From the NCBI GenBank assembly GCA_029891345.1, contig CM056993.1, positions 223,705,924 through 223,769,923 on the forward strand: a stretch of 64,000 nt of DNA, given 5' to 3'. A program made the translations under genes and the position numbers. This document shows, piece by piece, positions 23,924 to 34,340 of the stretch; position 1 is the stretch's first letter, and every line of letters begins with the position of its first letter. The notes beneath the pieces are model-generated. The model made no database searches and was not told the origin of the DNA. It saw only the letters and a list, made by a program, of their open reading frames with translations. This stretch comes from Dryococelus australis. Its lineage: Eukaryota > Arthropoda > Insecta > Phasmatodea > Phasmatidae.

Positions 23924-26900
23924 GTCCTAGTGAAGGGGAAGGTTGGCCAGAAGGGTTCGAGGAGCGGTCCCCTTACATTCTACTAAGAGGAGGTGTCCTA
24001 GTGAAGGGAAAGGCTAGCCAGAGGGGCTCGAGGAGTGGTCCCTCTACATTCTTCTGAGGTTAAGAGTCCTAGTGAAGGGGAAGGCTGGCCAGAGGGGCTC
24101 AAGGAGCGGACCCTCTACATTATTCTCGGAAGAGGAGAGCTAGTAAAAGGGAAGACCGGCCGAGGAGCTTGACGTGCGGATCCCCTACATCCTACTGAGG
24201 TGAGGAGATCTTGTAAAGGGGAAGGCTAGCCAGAGGGGCTCAAAATGTGGTCCCCCTAAGACCTACTGAGGGGAGGAGTCCTTGTGAAGGGGAAACTGGC
24301 CCATGGGACTCACGAGGAGCATTACCTCTACACTCTTCTGAGAAGAGGAGAGCTAGTGAAGGGGAAGGCTGAGCCGAGGGGCTCGACATGAGGTTCCCCT
24401 AGCTGAGGTGAGGAGACCTAGAAAGGGGATGGCTGACCAAAGAGGCTCGAGGAGCGGTCCCTCAACGTTCTTCTGAGGGAGGAGTCCTAGAGAAGGGGGA
24501 GGCTGGCCAGAGGGGATCGAGAAGCGGACACACTACATTCTTCTGAAGGGAGTAGTTTTAGAGAATGGGAAGGGTGGCCCGAGAGGCTCTCAAGGAGCAT
24601 TCTCTCAACACTATTCTGAGAAGAGGTGAGCTAGTCAAGGAGAAGACTGGCTGAGGGATATGAAGTTCGATTCCCCTACATCCTACTGAGGTTAGGAGAT
24701 CTAGTAAAGGGGATAGCTGGCCAAAGGGGCTCGAGGAGCGGTCCCTATACATTCTTCTGAGGGAGGAGTCCTAGAGAAAGGGAAGGCTGGCCAGAGGGGC
24801 TCAAAATGTGGTCCCCCTAAGTCCTACTGAGGGGAGAAGTCCTTGTGAAGGGGAAGGCTGGACAGAGAGGCTTAAAAAGCTGTTCCCCTACGACCTACTA
24901 AGGGGAAGAGTCATAGAGAATGGAAAGGCTGACCAGAGGGGCCCAAAAAGTGGTCCCCCTACATCCTACTGAGGGGAGGAGATCTAGTGAAGGGGATGGC
25001 TGACTCGAGGGGCTCTCGAGGAGCGTTCCACCTACACTCTTCTCAGAAGAGGAGAGCTAGAGAAGGAGAAGACCGGCCGAGGAGCTTGACGTGCGGTTCC
25101 CCTACATCCTACTGAGGGGAGGAGACCTAGTGAAGAGGAAGGCTGGCCAGATTGGTTCGAAATGTGGTCCCCCATCATCGTACTGAGGGGAGGAGTCCTA
25201 TAGAATGGGAATGCTTGCCCCAGAGGCTTTCGAGAAGCGTTCTCTCAACATTATTCTGAGAATAGGTGAGCTTGTGAAGGGCAAGACCTGCCGAGGGGCT
25301 TGAGGTGCGCTTCCCCTACATCCTATTTAGGTGAAGAGACCTAGTAATGGGGGTGACTGGCCAGAAGGCCTCGAGGAGTGGTCCCTCTACATTCTTCTGA
25401 GGGAGGAGTCCTAGCGAAGGGGAAGGCTGACCAGAAGGGCTCACTAAGAGGTCCCTCTACCTACTAATGAGGGCAGGAGTCCTAGAGAAGGGGAAGGCTG
25501 TCCAGAGGGGCTCAAATAGTGGTCCTCCTACACCCTACTCATGGGAGGAGTCCTTGTGAAGGGGAAGGATGTCCAGAGGGGCTCAAAAGCGGTTCTCCTA
25601 CAACCTACTGAGGGGTGTGAACCTAGTGAAGGGGGAGGCTGGCCAGAGGCGCACAAAAAGCTGTTATCCTGCATCCTACTGAGGGGAGGAGCCCTAGTAA
25701 AGGGGAAGGATGTCCAGAGGGGCTCGAGGAGTGGTCCCTCTATAGTCTTCTGAGGGAGGAGTCCTAGCGAAAGGGAAAGTTGGACAGAGGGGCTCAAAAA
25801 GTGGTCCTCCTATGTCCTACTAAGGGGAGGAGTCTTAGTGAAGGGGAAGGCTGGCCAGAGGGGCTCCAAAAGTGGTCCCCCTACTGAGAGGAGGAGACCT
25901 AGAGAAGGGGAAGGCTGGCCAGAGGGGCTCGAGGAATAATTCACCTACATTCTACTGAGGGGAGGAGTCCTAGCGAAGGGGAATGCTGGTCAGATGGGCT
26001 CGAGGAGCGGTTCCCGAATATCCAACTGAGGGGAGGAGTCCTAGTGAAGGGAAGGCTGGCCAGAAAGGCTCGAGGAGCGGTCCCCTTACATTCTACTGAG
26101 AGGAGGAGTTCTAGTGAAGGGAAACGCTAGCCAGAGGGGCTCGAGGAGCGGACCCTCTACATTCTTCTGAAGGAGGAGTCCTAGTGAAAGGGAAGGCTGG
26201 CCAGAGAGGCCCAAAAGGCGGTTTTCATGCATCCTACTGGGGGGGGAGGAAACATAGTTAAGGTGAAGGCTGGCCAGAGGAGCTCGAGGAGGGGCCCCTC
26301 TACATATTTCTGAGAGAGGAGTCCCATTGAAGGGGAAGGGTGGCCAGATGGGCTCAAAAAGCTGTGCTCCTATGTCCTACTAAGGGGAGGAGTCTTAGTG
26401 AAGGGGAAGGCTGGCCAGAGGGGCTCCAAAAGTGGTCCTCTACATCCTACTGAGGGGAGGAGTACAAGTGAAGGGGAAGGCTGGCCAGAGGGGTTCAAAA
26501 TGCGGGCCCCCTAAGTCCTACTGACCAGAGGAGCTTGAAGAATGTCACCCCTGCATCCCACTGAGGGGAAGAGTCATATAGAAGGGGAAGGCTCACCAGA
26601 GGGTATCGAAGACTGGTTACCTTGCATCCTAATGGTGAGGAGTCCTAGTGAAGGGGAAGGAATACCAGAGGGGCTATAGGAGAATCTGCCATGCATCCCA
26701 CTTAGGAGAAGCATTCCCCTTCACTAGGACCTAGTGAAGGGGAATGCTGACCAGAGGAGCTTGAGAAGCATTTCCCCTGCATTCTACTGAGAGTAAGAGT
26801 CCTAGTGAAGAGGAGGGCGCTACACAGAGGCGCACGAGGAGCGATTTCCCTGTATCCTACTGAGGGGAGGAGACCTTGTGAAGGGCTAAGGCTGGCCAGT

Positions 26901-27292
26901 GGGGCTCAGGGTGTGGTTCCTCTACATCCTACTGAGGAAAGGAATCCTTGTGAAGGGGAAGACTGACCAGAGGGGCTTGAGGAGCGTTTCCCCTGCCTGC
27001 TAATGAGGGAAAGAGTCCTACTGAGGGGCATGGCTGACCAGAGGGTTTCGAAGAGTGGTTCATGTACATCTTACTATGGTGAGGAGTCCTATTGAAGGGG
27101 AAGGTTGACCAGAGGGGCTTTGAGGAATGGTTCCCCTTCATCCTAATTAGGCGAAGAGTTATAGTGAAGGGGAATACTGACAAGATGGGCTAGAGGAGCG
27201 GTTCCCTTGCATCCTAATATGGCGAGGAGTTTTAGTGAAGGGGAAGGCTTACCAGAGGGGCTTGAGGAGAATTTCCCCTGTATCCTACTGAG
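23924..27292 (+). repeat. ~70-bp minisatellite, roughly 48 units
   Basis: About 3.37 kb of head-to-tail units with a spacing near 70 bp (for example GAGGAGTCCT at 26,033 and GAGGAGTTCT at 26,103). A typical unit runs GAGGAGTCCTAGTGAAGGGG, AAGGCTGGCCAGAGGGGCTC, GAGGAGCGGTCCCCCTACAT, CCTACTGAGGG. Units differ by 10-25% by eye, and some are shortened. One junction at 26,710-26,748 holds an inverted unit fragment, a 19-nt perfect inverted repeat with a one-base spacer. The array lies wholly inside one host intron. Open frames across it have no protein meaning. Confidence 0.93.
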
Positions 27293-30200
27293 TTGTGGAT
27301 TGTGAATTTGGCCGTTTGTGGCATTGACATTGTGGTGTTCTGTGGTGTTATTTATGTTGGTATACTCGTGTTCTGTGGTGTCAGTTTATGTACTGTGTAT
27401 GAAAATTAAACATGGCTCTGTTACCTAAAATGTTTTGAGTGGGCAGGTTCTGAGATAATCACTTGTACTAACCTCGTATGTGTTGTGTTGTTGTGAGTAG
27501 TCGAGTGCTGGGTTTTGTTGGGCGGGTGATGTTTGTTCAAATCCAGTCAAGTCTGTATTCTCAGTGGGTAAGTCGGGGTGTGTTTTGTTCTCTAATATGC
27601 CCCTGGTGTCGCTTATATCAATTGTCACGGCTTTGACCAGTTTCCTAAGTTATTTCGATGCAGACGAGCAGCTCCGCAACCAACACAGTACACCGCTACA
27701 GCAGCCACTTGGTGACAACCTCGCATCTGACGATATAATCATAGCCTCCGAGAGAAGAGAAAATGTATTCATCGCCACCATGGTGTACACAACGTGTCAG
27801 GCAAAAGCGCACGGCAATATCGCTAAAGATAATTTATTGTGTCAACTAAATAAATGAAAACATATGTACACTTAGTATCCTTCCATTTGCAGCTGCCGAG
27901 AACGAGCACGTGCAGCTCAGGTAAACATGGTAATTACAGTAGTGCCAACACACTCACTTGCCATGGCTAGTAGTTTTCCATACAGTACTGCCAATACATT
28001 GGCTGCAGCACAGTAACTTTGAGACTAAGCACAAGGATATTTATTTATATTCTGTAAACGGCACTTTAAATACTGACTGGAAAATTTTACATGCCCAGGT
28101 CCCGACAGTAGAGTATGATTCCAGTAATCCCACTTTCTTGCAGACACGAGTCTTTTCTGTTCTTTCTTAAGATCATTATAATCATATTAACATGTCGACA
28201 ATTCTAGCACTTATTTTCGCTTTTGCTCTAGTATACTACAAGCTGATAAGAATAGCTATTTTACTATAAAAAGCGGTATAAAACAGCTTAAGTTGAGGTG
28301 CAAGTCCACTTATGTATCTGAAGGGCCTTCGACTTACAAGATATTTTAATATTGGCAAGCTGCCATTTTTCTAAGGTCAGTAGCGCTCACGTAAGAATTT
28401 AAGAGATATTGGAGTACAGTATAAAGCTACGAGGTAGCACTGTCAATTAAGATATAGCAATTAGGTGTACTTACCACTACGGCTAATATTTATTTTAGAT
28501 TTGCACTTAACATTTAAACTTAAGCACGTGCCAATAAAAAGGAATAGGTTAACATACGGCGCAAAAAGCTTAGTTCAAATATTCGCAAGATTGGCAGTTG
28601 CAGTTAGCACACTTGATTTTGCACACGACAGTACATATGGTGCAATCTTGTAGCAGCCGATGAAATGTGCTTATGAGACACACTAGTGTGGGCAGCAAAA
28701 GTGCACGCTCCTTTTGTATAGGCCAGAAACGGACAGTAATAAGACAAACGGTTCATTGTCCCAGCTCTAGAAAGCAGTTGAAGGCGGAACAGCTCTGCAT
28801 GGCGAGTACGACATAATCATTTTTGTAATAACATAATCAAATGGGGCCCCTTGCATAAATTCAATTTCATGAACTTAATTGTAATTTCAATATTTACTCG
28901 TAAGCCGCAAAGATGTCCAGACAATCAAGATCGCCTAAAGTAGAAAATAATTGTACTTTTTATGCTAACAATTTTGCAACACATTTAATGTTCATAGAAC
29001 TGAGACTGAAGCCTAAAGATACACTATATGATAATCATTTTAGTTTGATTGTTACGTTGTTAATGTTAACTTCAAGCCGCAAAAGCTAACACACATTTCC
29101 CGTAGAATTTCTTTTAAAATCATATTTCACATACATTAGTGGCGCTATTGCGGACTGTTGACTGAACAAAATTCGTTGCAGCGTATTCCAATTTTCCTAT
29201 ACCACTGTGGTCGGCGCCGGAGTTAAAATTTTTAAGACATTTTAACTATGGGGATTGGTAATATATCGGAGCCGAGTACACTCCTCTCTTCTCTCCTCTG
29301 TCAACACGAAACAATAGTGGACGTAGTCAATTAATTTATAATGTGTCGGCACAACCAGTGACAACCTCTGGGTATGTAATTTTAATATCTTAGTCATAAC
29401 AATACTATCTAAATGTGTAAAATCTCATAATGTGACAAGTAACTTATCATTGTCAAAAGGTGCATAAAGTTGAAATTTTATACATGGCCCACGCCACACA
29501 ATTTCTAAAACAGAAGAGTAAGTTCTTCTAAGTGCACATTGTTGTAAATACTTAAATATACCATGTATATAACAAATTACATAAATTTTAATTGTTAAGG
29601 TATCAATTAAAACCACATTGTACTAAGCACACTTTTCCTACAAAGTTAAATTTTGGGTTTATTCCGAAAGATGCAAAATCGTCAGTATTTACTTAGTTTC
29701 ACTATGAATTAAAGCCGCCATACATGCAGTGCTGTTCCTAGCCTCACATAACTGACAGCGCCCTAGGGAATTTAAACAAAATATAAGTGCGCGAACGACA
29801 CTCATAACTCGTAACCCTGTCGGCTTCTGCATAGAAGAAAGGCTCTCTCTGGCCGCATACTACTGTTCAGTGACAGTGGCACATTGGGCTCCCGCCGCAT
29901 TCATGCTGCAACGTCGGACCTACCTTACAGATAACTTCCCCACATCGTACGGCCCCAGATGTTCTCATGCGAGGGTGCATGAAGTTTCCAAAGATGGTGC
30001 CCATGCTGTGGTCACCACCAGCAAGAGTTGCCAGGCTGCGTGTTAACGCTGGGTGCAGCGCGGTCTCGGCAGCCAGCCCGAGAAGTTATGGAAACAGCGG
30101 AGCCCGCCGGAGGCCCTGCCTACACGTCGCTAGAAAGAGGACCACAAATCCCATGGTCTTGACTTGAGTCGTCATCCTCAGCCGCCGTCGAGAGAGCCTC

Positions 30201-30668
30201 CACGCAGCCGTCGTCAGACTCCCAGGGTAAATAAACTTTCCGTTTGGGCGAAATAGGTTGCGTGTGGCGATATGATACACGAAGGCAAAGAGTCAGGCTC
30301 CTTATAAACAAGAGTACATTAAACTTACTTATGACACCCTATGCTATAATTCAGAGTATATCTACCTCTATCTGAGATATTGTCTTAGTTGAACCGCACA
30401 CTGCACTGCTCTACTATTAATGCTTAATATTGAATAAAGTAGTGTTTTGTTATTAATAGTGCTTTACTTCTGTCTACACATTACCCCTTTTTGAGTGCGT
30501 TGTACCTCCTCTTAAAGGAACGCCACAGCACAATGAAGAACAGAGATTTTGACAATGTCCGAAACTATTAACTACCTACTATAATGATAGTATACAATTG
30601 ATAATTTGGTTACAAGTTGTAAGACAATTATTATCAAACTGATTATTGCTATTATTTAATTATTTTAC
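27293..30668. other. Remainder of host intron, unassigned
   Basis: 27,300-27,430 is GT-rich with repeated TGTGGTGTT strings. 27,564-27,857 (plus) is an open frame with a hydrophilic middle (YFDADEQLRNQH, then DIIIASERRENVF) and no recognised family. 29,760-30,300 is GC-richer; the minus strand there has a 63-64 residue open frame in each of two phases, one acidic and one with a signal-peptide-like MGFVVLFLAT. The rest is AT-rich. None of these is strong enough to call a gene. Confidence 0.35.
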
Positions 30669-30813
30669 CTCTTAGTTGGCATATAGTGGTTTCTTGAACA
30701 GCTACGCTATTTGTAGCAGATGAAAGACTTCTGTTTGATAGAGAAAGTTTTTCTCGTAGCTCCAAGAGCTCTCGTTCTGTCACTCTCTGTTGCATCTCGA
30801 GGTTTTCTTTCTC
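30669..30813 (-). CDS. CCDC170-like coiled-coil gene, exon 2 of those visible
   Basis: 145 bp: 48 codons plus one leftover G. The 3' splice site is TTAATTATTTTAG and the 5' splice site AGAG|GTAAAA. The translation is a regular coiled coil: EKENLEMQQRVTERELLELR, then EKLSLSNRSLSS, then VAVQETTICQLR. It begins at phase 0, in step with the end of the exon at 31,080 only 266 bp upstream, and its leftover base is completed by the next exon. The exon pair shows the short-intron/long-intron mix common in insect genes. Confidence 0.85.
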
Positions 30814-31079
30814 CTAAAATAATTAACATAAATCACTACACCGACTTTATTTTGCATATAAAAATTTTTCGTTACGCTTACTGAAATAAGTAATTTATTA
30901 GTGCCTGCGGACATTTCCTTATTTTGTTGGTGTTCCTTACTGCATTTTTTCATATTTTCTAAACAAAATCGTAGTTAATTTACGTTATACTTTTGCAATA
31001 TCTAAGGGGTCTGTTTCTGCCCATTAAGTTTTAAATAGAGGTGTTCTTGGTTATCCATTACAACTTAGTTATAACTTAC

Positions 31080-31247
31080 CTGTCGTATTCGGTCAATTTC
31101 AAGTAGATGAGACGCAGCCTGCCTCTGCAAAGAGTCTTTCTCGGCCAGAGCTCTGTCCAGGGCATCCTTACAATCCTTCATTTCTATCTCGACTGATGAA
31201 AGTGTTTCCATTACCTTTCCTGATTTCGTTCGCAGTCGGCTTGTCTC
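31080..31247 (-). CDS. CCDC170-like coiled-coil gene, exon 1 of those visible
   Basis: 168 bp, exactly 56 codons, phase 0 at both ends. The 3' splice site is GAAACGCGCAG and the 5' splice site CGACAG|GTAAGT. The translation reads ETSRLRTKSGKVMETLSSVE, then MKDCKDALDRALAEKDSL and AASHLLEIDRIRQ, again heptad-rich. It is not the first exon: it has no start codon context and is entered by a splice. The upstream exons (higher coordinates) were not found among the transposons at 32-52 kb nor in the AT-rich DNA beyond, so they may be far away or too short to see. Confidence 0.85.
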
Positions 31248-32211
31248 CTGCGCGTTTCAAACATTACATTTGTAATATCCTTACATATTACATTCCTGTC
31301 ACTAACCATTAACATCTATTTCACTGGTAAATATTCTGTTAAGCACACTTGGTCGAATTATTGTACTAAGAAAAAATGTATAGTTCGTAAAAACAGTTAC
31401 GAAATTGTTGAGTGGTGATTATAAATTAATAAACTTTTAGTAATTAGTACGACCTAGTTATTTAAACATACTACAAAATAAATTGGTTACTACAGCAGAA
31501 CATTAGACAAGATTTATTTCAAAAAAGATTTATAGTAGAAACCAATTGTTTTCAATTTCGCACGTTAATACTTCTAAGAGATATGTTTTATTAGTATTAA
31601 AATTAATTCCTATCTTTATGAGTTTTTCAGTTCATATCAAAAATGGTCAACGTTTTCCAGAAATATAGAGATTTTTAACACACATCACACACACACACAC
31701 ACATACAAACACACACACACTTACATACATATATACATATATGTATGTATATATATATATATATATATATAAATCACTGGTAGCAGAAAAGAGTTTCAGG
31801 TTTATTAAAATGTTAGTGTTTTTTTTTAGTATAGTTTTGTAGTTATTAGAATTATTTTAATTTATGTAATTTGGCGTGATAACAATTACAAATTTTAAGT
31901 CTTTCCTATGCGGTATAGCCACAGAATGTTAACATAATATTGCTAAAAAAAAATCCAGAATGGCACATTTAAATTTGAATAATATTATTCAAAGTAAAAA
32001 GGAAAGGATTTCGATGAGCATACTTAAATACTTATTTATCTTTTATTTCATAAAACCCAGTCTTGATGTAACTGCTCCCAGTTGGATTTTTTTTTACACA
32101 ATTGTTATAACGTAAGCGTGGCACATTTCCTCATTTATTACGTCATTATCCACAGCCAGCACATGCAGACACACAGCACACTGACAATAATTAAAGTGAG
32201 TGCGTGAAGAT
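31248..32211. other. Upstream intron, with microsatellite
   Basis: AT-rich DNA upstream of the visible host exons. It contains the CA/TA microsatellite listed separately and several poly-T and poly-A runs. No coding block was seen. Confidence 0.5.
31683..31770. repeat. Compound (CA)n / (CATA)n / (TA)n microsatellite
   Basis: CA repeats (31,683-31,720) pass through ACATACAT-type text into ATATATAT up to 31,770. Simple dinucleotide repeat with no gene. Confidence 0.95.
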
Positions 32212-32452
32212 ATTTGAGCGGCTCTTAACATCGAGGTCTAGAGAGCCGATGAGGGTGAAACGAGATGAGTATGGAGTAGCGCCGTAATGCAAAGGCGGGG
32301 GAATGGCAGATCCCCGAGAAAACCCTCCGACCAGCGACATCTTCCGGCACGATTCCCACATGCGAAAATCCGGGGGTGACCTCGCCAGGATTCCAACCCA
32401 GTTCGCATTAGGGCAAGATGAGAAGTCTGCCTAGAGCACCACCGCGGGCCAC
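32212..32452 (-). mobile_element. tRNA-derived SINE, copy D
   Basis: On the minus strand from 32,452: GTGGCCCGCGGTGGTGCTCT (A box region), GCGAACTGGGTTGGAATCCT (B box region), CCCCCGGATTTTCGCATGTG, GTGCCGGAAGATGTCGCTGG, GGAGGGTTTTCTCGGGGATC, and a tail with CATCGGCTCTCTAGACCTCG and AAGAGCCGC. It is the only reverse-oriented copy of this family in the window. Confidence 0.85.
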
Positions 32453-33319
32453 TCAGCCAGGCAGCTGCAGAGCTGCAGTGGCATTTCCGGATCGAACATG
32501 CAAATGTGTCATCCAGACCCACAGGATGTAAGTAGCAAAGAAAATTCATGCTCTGAGAGCTTGTTGAGGGGGGTGGGGGTGCTTTATTGCAAGTAGGCAG
32601 TGACAAGTAAACAAAAGGGCGGTGATATTGTACGTGTGCGTGTTGCAGTGAGATGTGCGTCGCCACCTGGCCACTGTACTATACTGTCCGTACACAAAGT
32701 GCTTCACAGGACACTGAGACTACCCCTGCAGACTGTGCAAGCCCATGCTACAAGGCACTTATTTTGACACTCTCACTCAAGCTGACATTACGAAGCCTTT
32801 CTTGAGCACTTTGTATTTTATGACAAGCCAATGTTCTATTTGGCGCTACTAAAAGCTATGTAAGGATATGGGGATCTGAAATTCCGACATGTTCAGAGAA
32901 CATGTGCGTGGTAAACCAACAGTTATCATGTGTTGAGGACTTGAGTGCGATTAAATAATTTTCCTATTTCTTCATTTTGATGACAAAAATGTGAATCAAT
33001 TAATTCACGTAAATTTTCTTAGCCTACTGTAGTTACATTTGTATGCAACATTTAATGCGCAATAGTTCACATTGGTTCTTGAAATAGGACATACATGTTC
33101 AATTTTCACAACTAGCACCAGCTTTCAAAAAGGCGGGAAAATGGCTCTTATACACTGCTTCGAATAGATAGTGTCAGCATACAAAGTGTGGTTGGATTTT
33201 GTTTAATTGTTTAATACATATAGCATACAATTCTAAATTATATATAATGCCGCTTTACAAAATGTTTGAGACCCACTGAATATATGTAATATTACAAGGC
33301 TTACTGTAGCACTACCCGT
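32453..33319. other. Unassigned stretch
   Basis: Moderately AT-rich. A CCCCCACCCCCC-type string near 32,568-32,580 (read on minus) follows the SINE. No coding region or repeat family was recognised. Confidence 0.4.
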
Positions 33320-34020
33320 GTGCAGTATGATGGGAGTAGGTTGATTGGTCCCCGAGGTATGGCATAAATCTCAATTTTCTCGCGTTGCTTTCTCTTAATA
33401 AATGGTGGAGATAAAGGTTACGTATCATCGCATCTGATGTTTCTTTCATATATTCTTAATTGCTTGAAATTATTACGGTAATACGACATATCAACCAAAA
33501 ATATAAACATGGCTTATGCTGAAAATATGAGACTACCCCTAAGTTACATAAATTTAAATGTATTACAAAAGTATAAATTGTCGCCTGATTTTGGTAGTAA
33601 GTGGTCGATTGTTTCCTGATACATGACATAAAAACTCTATATTTTCATACGGTGCTGTCCTAAAAAATGGCTGTCAAATGACTCTCTGTGTAGACAAATT
33701 TGATACTGATAGAAGCTACTAACATTTAATGTTAAATTTAAATGAGTTACGCGCTTTCTTAAATGTTTATACAGCCACCATTTCTAATCCACTTAAATCA
33801 TTCTCGGAGTACAACTTGTTTGCAAAATTTGGCAGGATAAGGTTGAGTGTTTACCAAGAAATGACATAAAAACTAAATTTTTCCATATGGCACTATCTCA
33901 CAAAATGATGCACAAAATAAATTGGTAGACAAAACATAAATTGTGTATACACATTTGATGGTAATTTTAGACACTGTAAGCATAAAAAGTTAAGTTTAAA
34001 CTAATTACCTGGTTTCGTAG
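33320..34020 (+). repeat. Three diverged ~250-bp tandem units
   Basis: Corresponding strings occur at about 33,337 (GGTTGATTGGTCCCCGAGGT, then ATGGCATAAATCTCAATTTT), 33,600 (GTGGTCGATTGTTTCCTGAT, then ATGACATAAAAACTCTATAT) and 33,838 (AAGGTTGAGTGTTTACCAAG, then ATGACATAAAAACTAAATTT). Each is followed about 25 bases later by a TAAATGG/AAAATGG/AAAATGA string. Spacing is roughly 240-260 bp. The array stops about 70 bp before the Polinton terminal repeat at 34,090. Confidence 0.6.
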
Positions 34021-34089
34021 TAATAGCATACTAAACTAAACTATCTGTTTGGACTACAGTAGTAAGACATAGTTTTAGATTTCTCTGGT

Positions 34090-34340
34090 CCATAAGCCAA
34101 GAGAGGGATTAGGGATTTTGGTTCCATCCTGAATTTCCGCCATTTTGGAATTTTTCGTGCAATATCGCGTGTTTTTACTCAAGAATTATTTGTTTTTTCT
34201 TACAAATCACTTCAGAACTCGATTATTTAATGCAAAAATCACTTTATTCCCCTTAAAAAATTTCCCGTTTTACCCAGCTACAAAAAGGGCTCGCCAAAAA
34301 AAATCCTTGAGGGGGTTCTGACTGCCATCTTGAATTTCCC
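34090..34340 (+). repeat. Left terminal repeat of Polinton remnant 2
   Basis: Matches the left terminal repeat at 42,620-43,068 in order and spacing: AGGGATTAGGGATTTTGG versus AGGGATTCGTGATTTTGG, then CGTGTTTTTAC, CTTCAGAACTCG versus TTTCAGAACTC, TTTCCCGTTTTACCCAGC versus TTTCCTATTCTGCCCAGC, and GCCATCTTGAATTTCCC versus GCCAGCTTGAATTTCCC. It stops at the last of these, where the polymerase text begins. Confidence 0.75.

Noticed and set aside
23924-27292. Possible CRISPR-like array
   Set aside because: Units are contiguous and vary along their whole length; there are no constant repeats separated by unique spacers, and the setting is an animal intron.
30911-30987. Possible extra host exon (minus, 77 bp, acceptor TTTAG, donor TCA|GTAAGC)
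   Set aside because: It has splice-like ends and an open frame, but 77 bp would shift the frame between the two flanking phase-0 exons, and the translation has no heptads.
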